NCBI GenBank assembly: GCA_027577415.1
Contig: JANBQS010000003.1
Location: forward strand, 28,547-92,546
From: Coemansia sp. RSA 922
Taxonomy: Eukaryota; Kickxellomycota; Kickxellomycetes; Kickxellales; Kickxellaceae
Reading direction: 5' to 3'
Length of the DNA stretch: 64,000 bases
Shown piece by piece: positions 39,551-48,985 of the stretch. A program made the position numbers and the translations under genes. The notes below the pieces were generated by a model. It made no database searches, was not told the DNA's origin, and saw only the letters and a list, made by a program, of their open reading frames with translations. Numbering within the stretch: the stretch's first letter is position 1; each line of letters starts with the position of its first letter.

Positions 39551-40341
39551 ATGTTTAGAGCTGTACTGTCACACAAGCCACAGCAATTGCTAAGGCCTCT
39601 ACCACGCACTTTGGCTAAACGTCTGTCTATTGCACGTGCATATACGACAAAAGTCGAATCTCAAAAACTATTCGACGAAATCAACAACTTTTGGTTTGCA
39701 GGCAAGTATCCCACATAACCAACTCTATCGTATTGTAAACCTACCTGATACTAATAATTTATTCAGTGTTTGTAGAGTCTGATAAGCTACACGATGAGGG
39801 TAAAGTTAGTTTCCAAAAATGGTGGTTCCAACCCACACCCGAAATAGACACTCAGATCAGGGAACGTTTCGGTCCAATCCACCAACAAGTTATCGCTACC
39901 AAGGAGCACGTCGATGCTGCGAAAGAGACACCGGAGGGGACGCTAGCTCTCATTATTTTGTTGGATCAGATGGGACGCAATATGTATCGCGGTCAGGCCC
40001 AGGCTTTCTCTGGTGATGCCATTGCCCGCTCTCTGGCTATGTATATGGTGCGTCGCAAGTTCCACGAGCAACTGCGTTTGGTGAAGCGGTCTTTTGTTTA
40101 CATGCCGCTTATGCATGCCGAGGATGTGGAGGCGCAGGAGCTGAGTGTGCAGTTGTATACCGAGTTGGCGGAGCAGTTGAGGGCCCCTGATGAGGATGCG
40201 AAGAATGACGATTTTGCGGCTTATGCTAAAATGCATATGGACGTTATTGCCGAGTTTGGCAGGTTTCCTAGTCGTAATAAGGCCCTGGACAGAACGTCGA
40301 CTCCTGAGGAGGTTGAGTGGCTCAAGAACTCGCCGTTTTGA
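39551..40341 (+). CDS. DUF924 family protein, mitochondrial, with GC-AG intron
   Basis: The spliced CDS is join(39551..39701, 39767..40341), 241 residues. Exon 1 encodes an Arg-rich, acid-free presequence (MFRAVLSHKPQQLLRPLPRT and on to AYTTK), predicting mitochondrial import, then LFDEINNFWF, the DUF924 opening. The 65-nt intron begins with GCAAGT after CAG and ends TTATTCAG, with TACTAAT as branch point: a GC-AG intron. The join gives FWFAVFVESDKLHDEG in frame. Further DUF924 blocks are FQKWWFQPTPEID, LALIILLDQMGRNMYRG, FVYMPLMHAED and the terminal GRFPSRNKALDR-TPEE. Its biochemical role is unknown. Without the GC donor, exon 1 would hit a stop within a few codons. Confidence 0.85.
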
Positions 40342-40747
40342 AATATCGGATGTTTCTTTTTTTTGGTAGAATTTCTCCGAGGGTTTTTTTTCAACGACAA
40401 ATATACTTTGGCTGAAGCCATTTTTTCTCTCTTGTTCTTCAACAAGCTTTGTAATTTGCTTCTGCAAAGCACCTTTGAAAGCATGGGTGTTTTTGGACAA
40501 GAGAACAAATTACGTCATTGTTGGACTAAAAATAGTGAGGTCTATTGTTAGCTCTTTTTTGCACATAGATTGCTACTACGTCATTAGGAAACACTTTACT
40601 CCTTTGAATTAATTGCTTTTCGGTATGACGTAATGCAATAGTTTGTGTTGCCTTTCTGCAACCACTATAGAGTGGTTGGGGAGGAGACTTTGTCCAAATG
40701 TTCTTTCCTTCCGTTTTTATCCTCAGTCAATTCCACTCCAATTACCA
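40342..40747. promoter_or_regulatory. Upstream control region of the small gene at 40867
   Basis: Contains, in order, AAAGCACCTTTGAAA (40466-40480), TTACGTCA (40510-40517), TACGTCA (40577-40583), TGACGTAA (40626-40633), CACTATA (40663-40669) followed by GTGGTTGGGGA, and TCCACTCCA (40732-40740). The same order, with nearly identical spacing, is found upstream of the small genes at 63504 and (minus strand) 48539. The ACGT sites are CRE/ATF-type bZIP elements. Confidence 0.7.
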
Positions 40748-40754
40748 TATAAAA
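40748..40754 (+). promoter_or_regulatory. TATA box of small gene at 40867
   Basis: TATAAAA followed by GGCCTGCTGCTGACAGCCAG, 119 bp upstream of the ATG. The gene at 63504 has TATAAATA followed by AAGCCTGCCCAAGGCTGCCAG. Confidence 0.75.
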
Positions 40755-40866
40755 GGCCTGCTGCTGACAGCCAGTTTCTCTTTCCTCCTCCATACTTTAC
40801 TCCTCAGATTATATTCAGCTAGCTTTACATACCTTAACTGTATACACATTTACATATTATTTATCA

Positions 40867-41271
40867 ATGACGGATATTAGGTGCCCAGTAATTACACTCT
40901 ACAGTTTTGATGAAACAGTGGCTTATGAGAATGACCTTAGTGTTACATTACCAATGACAGTTCACGATGCTGTAGTAAAGTTGAAGCTTAGTTTTACTCA
41001 AAATGATCGTAATAGAGGAAAGAAAGCCCATGTCATTACTGGAAATGGAACATACTATACCTATGGAGAAAACCAACGTAAAGAAGCAAAGTGTGATATG
41101 CCTATTACCGAACCTACATATTTTGTCATGGCTAGTGCTGATAGGTGGAATCAATATAAGAAGTCGCGTGGGATTTCGTCTGATTTTGAGGCAGTGATGA
41201 AAGCAGTGAAAGAGGCGAAAAAACAAATTGGTGGGTTTGTAAACTTGACAATAGACGATTTTACTGTTTGA
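40867..41271 (+). CDS. Small orphan-family protein (member C)
   Basis: A 134-residue protein without signal peptide, membrane span or known domain. RGKKAHVI (50-57) and TYFVMAS (84-90) correspond to KGKSVYVA and TYFLVANG in the gene at 63504 and to KGKSVLVA and ARFVLVNG in the broken gene at 48539, at similar positions and spacing (33-38 residues). A helix-like segment (TVHDAVVKLK) precedes the first motif and another (FEAVMKAVKEAKKQI) follows the second. Strand-strand-helix-strand-strand order could be a small alpha/beta (perhaps beta-grasp-like) fold, which is speculation. The upstream control module is shared with those two genes, so they are both sequence relatives and probably co-regulated. 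Function unknown. Confidence 0.8.
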   Translation: MTDIRCPVITLYSFDETVAYENDLSVTLPMTVHDAVVKLKLSFTQNDRNRGKKAHVITGNGTYYTYGENQRKEAKCDMPITEPTYFVMASADRWNQYKKSRGISSDFEAVMKAVKEAKKQIGGFVNLTIDDFTV

Positions 41272-41780
41272 TTGGATTTACCATTCTTGTATCTCTCTAC
41301 TCCAAACAGATGTCCGCTACTGAGATGGAGAGGGAGAGAACATGTATGGTTAGGTGTCTTGCCTCCTGTCCAATATTTTTCACCACTTGGCTTTTTAGTG
41401 TGGGTTCACATCCTAGTAGCACTACTATTTTTTCCTAGCTTTTCTATTATTATTATTTTTTGTTAGCTTTAGTTAATACAAAATAATTATTATCATGTCA
41501 TTATTGAAACTTAATCATAGGTGCGTTTTTTTTTGGTCTACAGATTCCTTTTAGGTTTTCCTTGCGCTTTTACTTTCTGGACTGAATTTGCCAAGTATCT
41601 GGCTTGCTTGTTCTGCAATGTGATTCGGGGGAAGACATGTAATTTGCAAAAAACCAAAGACACTCCAATAGTGTAGCTATTAAAAAGAATAATGTGATAA
41701 TTGTCACTTGATCATTATTCCCAATCATGTGTTTTCCGTTGACTGGCCAAGTCAAGCTGACTTAGACTAAAAAATCCTCC
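41272..41780. other. Gap between two small genes
   Basis: AT-rich; no copy of the shared upstream module found here, although the next gene belongs to the same family. No ORF of note. Confidence 0.35.
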
Positions 41781-41788
41781 TATAAAAA
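41781..41788 (+). promoter_or_regulatory. TATA box of small gene at 41867
   Basis: TATAAAAA, 86 bp upstream of the ATG, followed by a C/A-rich leader. Confidence 0.7.
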
Positions 41789-41866
41789 AAACCTCCCACC
41801 AACTGGATCCATTTTTTTTATTCCTTTCTCTTACCAACAACCAATTATCCCCTTCCACCAACTACT

Positions 41867-42211
41867 ATGCCTTGCCCAGTTTACTATCTACCTAAACTAC
41901 CAGCACAGGGTATTGTTCTATGTGACATAGAGCTTTCTGGACACACCTATAAATCAGCCGCTGAACGACTTAGTATCCTCAAGACACAGGAAATGGGCGA
42001 CGTTGCATTGTATTTCGTTTTCAAAACTGAGTATTTAACTGTTATCACAGGTCAAGAGTTCCCCAATGTACCTATTACACACGACGTAGAGGAAATATTT
42101 TTTGCGAGTACAACAGTCGGATTACTCTGCCTCAAGGGCAAAACCCCTGCCAACATCAGTGAGCCATATCAATCAAATGGCGATAGAGTACGTGCAAAGT
42201 ACTCACAGTAG
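41867..42211 (+). CDS. Small orphan-family protein (member D)
   Basis: A 114-residue protein, adjacent and in tandem with member C (600 bp apart). GDVALYFV (44-51) and EEIFFAS (75-81) occupy the two family motif positions, 31 residues apart; a helix-like segment (YKSAAERLSIL) precedes the first. No signal peptide, membrane span or known domain. Codons are AT-rich compared with the SNX gene next door. Identity to member C is low, so if they arose by tandem duplication it was long ago or they evolve fast. Function unknown. Confidence 0.7.
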   Translation: MPCPVYYLPKLPAQGIVLCDIELSGHTYKSAAERLSILKTQEMGDVALYFVFKTEYLTVITGQEFPNVPITHDVEEIFFASTTVGLLCLKGKTPANISEPYQSNGDRVRAKYSQ

Positions 42212-42280
42212 ACATAATATGACCAAACTTTCTAAATAAAACAAGAATTATAAAATAAAAAAATAAAAAATAAAAAATTA

Positions 42281-44653
42281 CTACTCGACTAGATCCACAG
42301 CTTCTTTGGCTTCTTTCCATATTTCCAAGTTCTTTTCAGCCCACTCTAGGTGCATTTTAGCCAGTGCTATGAGTGTAGATTTGAGTTCACGCACTTTTTG
42401 TTTCTGGAATCTGTCCAAATTGTCCTGCGTACTCGTATTGATCAGCACCAAGTCATTGCTCAGCATCTCCAGCTGCTCCTCAAGAATGCCAATCCGGTCC
42501 GACGCGCGACCGATTTGGTTCCGACGCATTTGCTCAGGGTCCACGTCCATCATACCGTTCAGCGCGTATGTCAGTCGGCTCATGATCCCGTCCCCAAGCA
42601 CCTTGGGCGACCTTAGCAGCCGCGCCCCAAACGACGACTGCACAGGCCCGGGTGCCACAGCAGATGCGCTCATCCCGGTCGCCACATGTGTCCTCTGCTG
42701 CTGCTCGCCATCGTCATAGGCCGATTCGCGGTGCTGGTGGTCTCTGAGCGCCGGTGTAGACGCGGCCATCACCTTGGCATTATATGCAGCACTGTCATCG
42801 ACAGGCGGCTGGTGATCAGCCGTATGGCGGGGCAGCGCCGAGGGCATAGGCGGGTGGTTGCGAGCAGGACTATTGGCGCGGCCAATATACTCGGAGCGCG
42901 CCATATGCGGGTACGCCCCAAACGTCTCCTCACCACTCTGCTGATGATGCTGACTGCGACTACTGCGCGCGCCAAGTCTCGGCAGAGTGCTGCGAGTACC
43001 TCCGCCCCATAGCTGCGACTCCTCCTGCTGGAACTGCGCCAACGGGTCTTCCTCTTCCTCCTCGTCCGCCTCCTCGTCGTCGTCCTCCATGCCATTGCGT
43101 CCACTCCACGCCGCAGCAGACCCACGGCGATTCCTGCCACCAGCAGACCCCGTGCTAGTAGCAGTGCCCGCCCTAGATCTCAGCCTCTGTTGGGTCGCGC
43201 GTCCTCCGAGCGACGACGGAGCAAACGCAGAGTCTTCGGGAATGCTTTGTGGCGCCAGCGTCGGCGTAAAGTCGCCGTGGATGCCGACCGACGTACCAGA
43301 CCCCACGCTTTGTCCACGCGATCGCCTACCACCAGCAGCCACCGCATAGGACATGCCGGCCGCGCCCGACGCAGTGTCGATGCTTGCCCGCTGCGGAGTA
43401 GAAAACCCACGCTGCTGGGCAGCAACCGAGTCGTCCTCGTCGTAAGCCGGCGGCGGCATCAGTGAGTCATGTTCAGTATCAGCTTCCGCATACCGCCGAA
43501 CCTCTCCGGCCTGGGCCGATGGCGGCACGACGCGAGCAGAGCCAGAGGACTCCAAAGCCAAGGCCAAGCGCTTCGCCTCGTCGTCAGCCTGCAGCAGGCC
43601 CTCGAGCTTGGCGCGCTGACGAACAAGCGCCTCCTGGGCATTCTCCATCTGCAGGTTCTTGAGCAGGCGGAATCTCAGCACCTGCTTAATAATCATCGCG
43701 TACTGCGCATACTCATGAATGGGCTCACTGACCTCGGCGTCCATCTGGCGCAGCAGCTGGTTGATCTCAATATAGGAGCTATCCACAGCCTGCCCGGCCT
43801 TTTCAATCGCCGCTGCCAAAGACTCTGGGTGCTCCAAGAGACTAAACCCGTTGAGCGTCGCCCCAAGCTCAGCATAGTCCCCAGAGAGCTCACCCAGCTT
43901 ATGGTAGATACGCCGCTCGCTGCGCTCCACCACACCCGAAAAGTGGTTAGCGTACTTGTTAGTAAACAGCTCGCAGTCCATCCACCGCGCCTCAATATTC
44001 TTAATCGGCGCCAGCGTGCTGGGAACAAGCACGTCAGAGGCAAAGCTGTTGGTGGCCGCGATCTTGGGCAGCTGCACAGCAGACCCGTCAGCAAGCGACG
44101 ACCCCGGCGCCCGCGACGGCGACGAATGCAACGGTGATTTAGGCAGCCCCGTTACAATAGGCGAGTGGAGGACCTCAGTCCACGATACGCCGCTCTCCAG
44201 GAACCGATGCAAGATATGCTCGCTGCTCAGTATCGGGTGCTCGACAAGGTGGTTCAGAAAATGCTCCAGCATACGCTTCCGCCGCTCGATAATATACTGG
44301 TCCTCCTTGGCCCGCTTCTGCAGCACGGCGTATTGCGTCAAAGAGTGCTTCTCGGGAATCGGCGGCACAATAAAAGTCGGGTATAGACGACATAGACAGA
44401 TACGCAGTGACTCGAACTCGCTGTAGCGCCGCTTGACCTCGCACTCGCCAAACTGAATTGAATATGCTATGAACGACGACCCGTTTTCGCTTAGCTTTTC
44501 TGCTTCGCCAATATGTACCACGTAGTAGGCCTGTGGAGGCTGGTAGTCCCGTCCTTGTTCGCCATTGTGTTCGTGTCGCTGGGCATTGGCGTCGTCGAGG
44601 AGCTCGTGGACATGACGGTCGATAGCACAACAGTAGTCGCCAAACTCTGCCAT
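42281..44653 (-). CDS. Atg20/Snx41-like PX-BAR sorting nexin
   Basis: A 790-residue sorting nexin. The PX domain is at about residues 38-150: YYVVHIGEAEKL, IQFGECEVKRRYSEFESLRICLCRLYP (containing the PI3P-binding RRYSEF), VPPIPEKHSLTQYAV and RRKRMLEHFLNHLVEHPIL. A helical BAR region follows from about residue 225 (WMDCELFTNKYANHFSGVVERSERRIYHKLGEL), is interrupted by a long disordered, acidic and Ser/Gln-rich insert (about 390-680), and resumes near the C-terminus (RIGILEEQLEMLSNDLVLINTST and MHLEWAEKNLEIWKEAKEAVD). A split BAR with a disordered insert is typical of yeast Atg20 and Snx41, which work with Snx4 in endosomal recycling and selective autophagy. Start ATG 44653 lies just before conserved sequence. 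Intronless. Confidence 0.85.
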   Translation of the reverse strand: MAEFGDYCCAIDRHVHELLDDANAQRHEHNGEQGRDYQPPQAYYVVHIGEAEKLSENGSSFIAYSIQFGECEVKRRYSEFESLRICLCRLYPTFIVPPIPEKHSLTQYAVLQKRAKEDQYIIERRKRMLEHFLNHLVEHPILSSEHILHRFLESGVSWTEVLHSPIVTGLPKSPLHSSPSRAPGSSLADGSAVQLPKIAATNSFASDVLVPSTLAPIKNIEARWMDCELFTNKYANHFSGVVERSERRIYHKLGELSGDYAELGATLNGFSLLEHPESLAAAIEKAGQAVDSSYIEINQLLRQMDAEVSEPIHEYAQYAMIIKQVLRFRLLKNLQMENAQEALVRQRAKLEGLLQADDEAKRLALALESSGSARVVPPSAQAGEVRRYAEADTEHDSLMPPPAYDEDDSVAAQQRGFSTPQRASIDTASGAAGMSYAVAAGGRRSRGQSVGSGTSVGIHGDFTPTLAPQSIPEDSAFAPSSLGGRATQQRLRSRAGTATSTGSAGGRNRRGSAAAWSGRNGMEDDDEEADEEEEEDPLAQFQQEESQLWGGGTRSTLPRLGARSSRSQHHQQSGEETFGAYPHMARSEYIGRANSPARNHPPMPSALPRHTADHQPPVDDSAAYNAKVMAASTPALRDHQHRESAYDDGEQQQRTHVATGMSASAVAPGPVQSSFGARLLRSPKVLGDGIMSRLTYALNGMMDVDPEQMRRNQIGRASDRIGILEEQLEMLSNDLVLINTSTQDNLDRFQKQKVRELKSTLIALAKMHLEWAEKNLEIWKEAKEAVDLVE

Positions 44654-45513
44654 TATTTTTTTCGACACAAAAGAAAAACGGACCTTTAACTTTGGCAATT
44701 GGAGAGTATCAAGATAATCTCGAAAAGAGAAAACTGTAATTTAAAAAAGTGATGCAGTTTTTAAAAAAGAACAAGATAAAGTTTTTACAAATTTTAAAAA
44801 AGGCGAAGAGTGTGAGACGATTGCTGTGTGAGTAAAAACATTCTGCTTGCTTAGCAAGCCAGGTGACGTGTTGAATCATCAGTTCATGCGATTTACCAGG
44901 AGGACAAAAAAAGGCCGAGCCGTGACTCGATCATTTACGCTTAAACCACGTGAGTGAGGAGAGGGAGGGATCCAGTACATCGCATGCGGTTCTCGTCAAT
45001 TAGCTGGGGAAACAGGTTCCATAGACAAGTGACAGCTCGCTCACATGGAAAAGTTGCCAGGCTTCTTCAAAGCCCTGGCTGAGTTCTAAAGTAGTCGGCA
45101 GGATTGCCAGAGGAGGAAGCGCTCAGCCTTCCCAGCTGCAAATCCAACCAAGAATTCCCCTCCTCACGTTTATCCAGCTCTACAGTCTAGGTGCATACTC
45201 CAGTACTACTAAAACCCCATTGTGATAATTTGATTTTGTGCCGCATGATCCCAATTCCACGCCTTGCATGCAGAGCACTTGACTGCATGCGAGCAGACAC
45301 ACTCGATTGTCCCCTCTTCCCCACCCACTCACGCTATTTTACTTTTCCCCACTTGGGCTCTCGACAATATACCTCATTTCCAACTATACACAATTTGTAC
45401 TATTATATTTTACTTCCTATCTCTCGCCAAAACAGCTCAGACAGACGGTGAAAAAGGAATAAACAAAGAACCTTCTCTCGCTCTCTCACTTTCTTTCAAT
45501 TACACGCTATTAC
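44654..45513. promoter_or_regulatory. Divergent intergenic region SNX/UBTD
   Basis: 860 bp. A CACGTG is at 44947-44952. The half nearest the UBTD gene is a very C/T-rich leader (45300-45510). No independent gene recognised; the ORF at 45191-45451 is pyrimidine-tract translation. Confidence 0.4.
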
Positions 45514-46533
45514 ATGGGTGGTTGCCTGTCTACACGGCCAGAGCCAAGTGCGCTCGCTGGCGGGACACAAAGCGGGCGAGAGGCAACATCGGTTGACATC
45601 CGAGCGACACCATTACAACGAGCAGCCAGACGTCGGCGAGCCATAGAAGCAGCAGGACTAGGCTCCGCTGTTCTTCCAGGCGATGGCCGCGTAGATTTTG
45701 GACACACTACGCGATGGCGCGCTGAGCGAGAAATGACTTTGGCCGAGCTAATGCGACAACGAGAAGAGTTCTGGGACACTGCCGCAGTATACGAAGGACG
45801 AGCAGAGATATGGCAGGCGCTGCGGCTAGCGTGTGAGAGTGACGACGCGCAGCTGGCTGTTGCTATACTGGAAAGTGTTGGCGTCTCGGTGCCTACCGGA
45901 AGAATAGCAGATGGCGCGTACGATGAGCTTGGAGCTTGCTACGATATTCCCTTGTACTGTTTGTGTGCGCCAGTAAATCTTGTGGCGGGGCCTGGCAATG
46001 TGGCTGCTGACCGCAGTTATGCCCGACGAGTGCAGTTGCAGGAAGATGGCGACGCGCTTTTGAGGGAGAGCGTTGATAGCGGCCAGAGTATTGTCGTCGG
46101 CCATGCTCCTGCTGTGCCATGTCCTATTACTCATGGCTCGGCGCCTGGGTTGTCGCCGTCGCTATACGCAGTTGGTAGCGCTAAATTTGCCGCTACGTCG
46201 GTACAGAGTCCTACTTCTGTTGCTGATTCGGATGCTGCCTCGTTTGCCTCGTCGTCGGTGCCTCTGCACGTAAATCCAATTCTGGCAGAGGTTCCCCTGC
46301 GCCCGCTTCGAGTAAGGCTTTGTGTCGGCAGGGATGCTCAGGTCAACGTAGCGGCAGACTCGACTATCGCGCAAATCGAGCAAATGTTGCGCGACGCCAA
46401 CCATATTCCACAGACTACCAACCGCGTATTATTTTTCTACCTTGGCCACTTGCTTGCGCCTTCCGCTGCGCCGCTCAGAGACTTGCGCTTGCCAAAGCCT
46501 GCTATAATCCAAGCGTTCTACTCGTTATCGTAA
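45514..46533 (+). CDS. UBTD1/2-like ubiquitin-domain protein
   Basis: A 339-residue protein of the ubiquitin domain-containing protein family (UBTD1/UBTD2, DC-UbP), adaptors that bind E2 and deubiquitinating enzymes. The N-terminal DC-UbP domain covers about residues 60-155, with TLAELMRQREEFWDTAAVYEGRAEIWQAL, DDAQLAVAILESVGVSVPTG and YDELGACYDIPLYCLCAPVNLV. A Ser-rich linker follows, and a ubiquitin-like domain spans about 265-339 (RPLRVRLCVGRDAQVNVAADSTIAQIEQML and RVLFFYLGHLL). The N-terminus MGGCLS is a classical myristoylation site with an adjacent Cys for palmitoylation, predicting membrane attachment as in other UBTD proteins. Intronless. Confidence 0.9.
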   Translation: MGGCLSTRPEPSALAGGTQSGREATSVDIRATPLQRAARRRRAIEAAGLGSAVLPGDGRVDFGHTTRWRAEREMTLAELMRQREEFWDTAAVYEGRAEIWQALRLACESDDAQLAVAILESVGVSVPTGRIADGAYDELGACYDIPLYCLCAPVNLVAGPGNVAADRSYARRVQLQEDGDALLRESVDSGQSIVVGHAPAVPCPITHGSAPGLSPSLYAVGSAKFAATSVQSPTSVADSDAASFASSSVPLHVNPILAEVPLRPLRVRLCVGRDAQVNVAADSTIAQIEQMLRDANHIPQTTNRVLFFYLGHLLAPSAAPLRDLRLPKPAIIQAFYSLS

Positions 46534-46585
46534 TTACTTTTTTCATTATTCGTAAAAAAAAAATATGATATTTTAAATTATATCA

Positions 46586-47512
46586 TTAGATATACATGAC
46601 GGTGTTGGCGCCCTGTACGGCTAGCAGATCGGCTTGTTCGTTGTCGTGGATGCCAGAATGACCGCGCACATGGATAAACTGTATCGAACCTCTATACTCC
46701 TTCATACTAAGCAATATAGCTCTGATCAGGTCCTGGTTGTTGACTTGCTGGCCTGCGCTATTAACCCATCCGCAGCTCTCCCATTTGTAGTGCCAAACAC
46801 TGACACAGTTAATCGTATACATAGAATCCGTACAAATAACCAAAGTCTTTGTACTGCCACTAGACGATACCGTTTCGATTGCGCGCAATACTGCCATTAA
46901 CTCTGCGCGCTGGTTGGTTTGACGGGGACCGGCAAGGGATTCAGATATGTTGCGTGGATCTAGGGCACCAAAGTACACACCTACGCCGGCGCGTGCTCCC
47001 TTTTTGCCATTTTTCGAACTGGCTCCATCCGTGTATACGACTATTTTATCTTCTGTCTCGCCAACCAATGGTGGTGGTGCCGTGGGATGTGTTACGGATT
47101 CATTCACCCTCGTTAATTTACGACCCACCTCCCTTGGTTTGCGCTGCCCGTCGCCCGTACTCCTTTCCGATATGTAGGGTGCCGCACGATGGGTTCTCGC
47201 CATGGGGGTGTTCACTCTTCCTGGTGCTGACGTGTGTTCGGATGTTGCCGATGATAGGGGTGCTTGTGGACCGGCAAACGTTTGGGCTTCATTTAAATCC
47301 TTGAATTTTTTGAATATCGCACCTGGATATGCGTTCACCTCGGCCTTGCACTCATCCCAGGTCCTGTATATACCTGCTTTTCTTCCGACCCTTACTGCGT
47401 AATACGAACCACCATCTTGAGTGGACGATCTGGGCATATTGGGTTTTCTAAAGTAGTTTCGCGTGAGTGTTCGAATAAAAAATGCAGGTTTAGAGATACT
47501 GGTAGAGTACAT
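46586..47512 (-). CDS. Ribonuclease H1, possible dual targeting
   Basis: A 308-residue RNase H1, which degrades RNA in RNA-DNA hybrids. The N-terminal hybrid-binding domain is at residues 36-80 (YYAVRVGRKAGIYRTWDEC and on to KKFKDLNEA), then a disordered linker, then the catalytic domain with D162 (YTDGAS), E204 (QRAELMAV), D229 (CTDSMY), H285 (HVRGHSG) and D295 (NEQADLLA). All catalytic residues are present. Two in-frame ATGs matter: the first (47512) adds 25 residues, basic and hydroxylated without acids, that look like a mitochondrial presequence; the second (47437, MPRSS) starts just before the hybrid-binding domain. Animal RNASEH1 makes nuclear and mitochondrial forms in the same way. 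Intronless and cellular, not retroelement-derived. Convergent with the UBTD gene. Confidence 0.93.
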   Translation of the reverse strand: MYSTSISKPAFFIRTLTRNYFRKPNMPRSSTQDGGSYYAVRVGRKAGIYRTWDECKAEVNAYPGAIFKKFKDLNEAQTFAGPQAPLSSATSEHTSAPGRVNTPMARTHRAAPYISERSTGDGQRKPREVGRKLTRVNESVTHPTAPPPLVGETEDKIVVYTDGASSKNGKKGARAGVGVYFGALDPRNISESLAGPRQTNQRAELMAVLRAIETVSSSGSTKTLVICTDSMYTINCVSVWHYKWESCGWVNSAGQQVNNQDLIRAILLSMKEYRGSIQFIHVRGHSGIHDNEQADLLAVQGANTVMYI

Positions 47513-47778
47513 ATGATATGGTATAAGAAAAAATAGAGTGAAACTATAAAGAAAACTAGAACCATCCCATGAACTACAAAAAAAATATATTATTTGGATT
47601 TCTTGCCTAAATTATTCAAGAATATGGGCATAAAGTGTGTTGTCAAATTGACAGCATACAGTACCAAAAAATTTCTTACTCTTTCCAAGTCAATCTGTTA
47701 ACAAAACAATAAAAGGACTAAAAAAATATAGATTCAAAGTATCGATTGCCCGCTTGTCTTGTTGTCTTACACTTGGAC

Positions 47779-48539
47779 TTATAGCTTTGCAAGCTTCTTG
47801 TCATAGGCATCAGATATCTGACAGGGTTCTGACACAAAAAAACAGTAGCACGTGTAAGTGGATAACAGGATATTGACCTTATGTGTATCCTGTAGTAGGT
47901 ACTCACTTGAAAATGGCGATTGCAAGTTCTTCTTAAAGAACTTACATACCATCTGTAGGGTTTAGCAATAGTTCAACTAACACATTGTATGCTGACAAGC
48001 TGACGTTGTCATCCGTGGAATTAAACAAGTCGCCAATCCAGGCATTGTAGACTAACGCGTCTTCAACTGAGAGCTTATGATAAGCATCCAACACCTCCTT
48101 GTGTCGTGGCATCTGTCCTATACAATTCGGGGGATTGGCTAATGCATGTATTAACTGATCCCTTGATAAATCGTAATTCATATGATCTTTCCTTGTTGCT
48201 GTACCCATGATTATGTCATAGTCTGTTGATCCTTCACAAAACCATTTGTGAATTGTTTTCCATGATTGTCCATTCACAAGTACAAATCGTGCTGTATCAT
48301 CTATAATAACATTGATAAAATCTATACTATCACAGGTGGAAGAGCTACGATAAACTCTATTATTTGTAGCAACAAGTACTGATTTACCTTTTTTTATCAC
48401 TATATTCGCATTTATTCTTTACATACATAGCAGCAGTTGCACAGTTCTTTTTGTCCTTAGGAATAGGTAGCTCGTCAATAAGTTTCAGATCCTTGGCATC
48501 ACTTTCATACGCATATACTTTATAAAGCATTTCTGGCAT
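47779..48539 (-). pseudogene. Small orphan-family gene with intron, frameshifted (member E)
   Basis: From ATG 48539 (MPEMLYKV) the frame is open to a run of seven A on the coding strand (plus 48389-48395); with one A fewer it would continue uninterrupted to 47950. There a GTATGT donor (from 47949) and a TTTTTTTGTGTCAG acceptor (ending 47829) define a 121-nt intron, and exon 2 (47828-47779) ends SDAYDKKLAKL. The corrected length is 212 residues, the largest of the family. KGKSVLVA and ARFVLVNG match motifs of members C and F; DQLIHALANPP matches member A. The upstream module is shared with C and F, but the position of the TATA box holds GTTTAGAAGG and the TGACGTAA site is lost. It is either a young pseudogene or, for the frameshift alone, a homopolymer sequencing error. 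Confidence 0.6.
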
Positions 48540-48639
48540 CTTTAGATACGTTTTTGGACAAGTGAAACCCAAGGGTGTGAGCGTGTCAGTATGTCAAATA
48601 AAATAAAAATAGGAAAAAAAAAATAGATGAAGAAAGATG

Positions 48640-48985
48640 AAGAAAGAAGAAGAAATTAAGAGGCCAGCGGACCTTCTAAACATTAGCTGGAGTGGAAGTG
48701 AATAGAAAAAAGCTGAGAAAAAAGGTTGGGAAAAGCCTTCCCCCCCCCAACGATCCTATAGTGGTTGGAAACAGAAAACTAAACCTCATGCCTTTTGTCA
48801 AAGCCAGGTGCAATTACTACAAAGGTTTGTGCTATATTAATTGTTTCCCACTATGGAGCAAGTGGGAGTTTGCAAAGGCTACAATGGACAAAAAAGGGAG
48901 CAAAAAGGGGATTTCAATTTTTCTAATGTCCAAGAATGTCTCCATTTTCAAAGGCACTTTCTCCAAGCCAAGTGTGAAGCGGTAG
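48640..48985 (-). promoter_or_regulatory. Shared upstream module of the broken gene at 48539
   Basis: Read on the minus strand it has AAAGTGCCTTTGAAA (48960-48946), CACTATA (48763-48757) followed by GTTGGGGG, and TCCACTCCA (48696-48688). Distances of 197 and 67 bp compare with 197 and 69 bp in the module upstream of 40867. No good TATA box follows. Confidence 0.65.

Noticed and set aside
43469..44137. A 222-codon plus-strand ORF
   Set aside because: Antisense shadow of the sorting nexin BAR region; no recognisable sequence of its own.
4554..44952. CACGTG motifs in several housekeeping promoters (4554, 15149, 20967, 26309, 39364, 44947)
   Set aside because: A palindromic 6-mer is expected about 16 times in 64 kb at even base composition, so its presence alone shows no enrichment. 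Only the longer ATCACGTGAT at 15147 seems worth noting.
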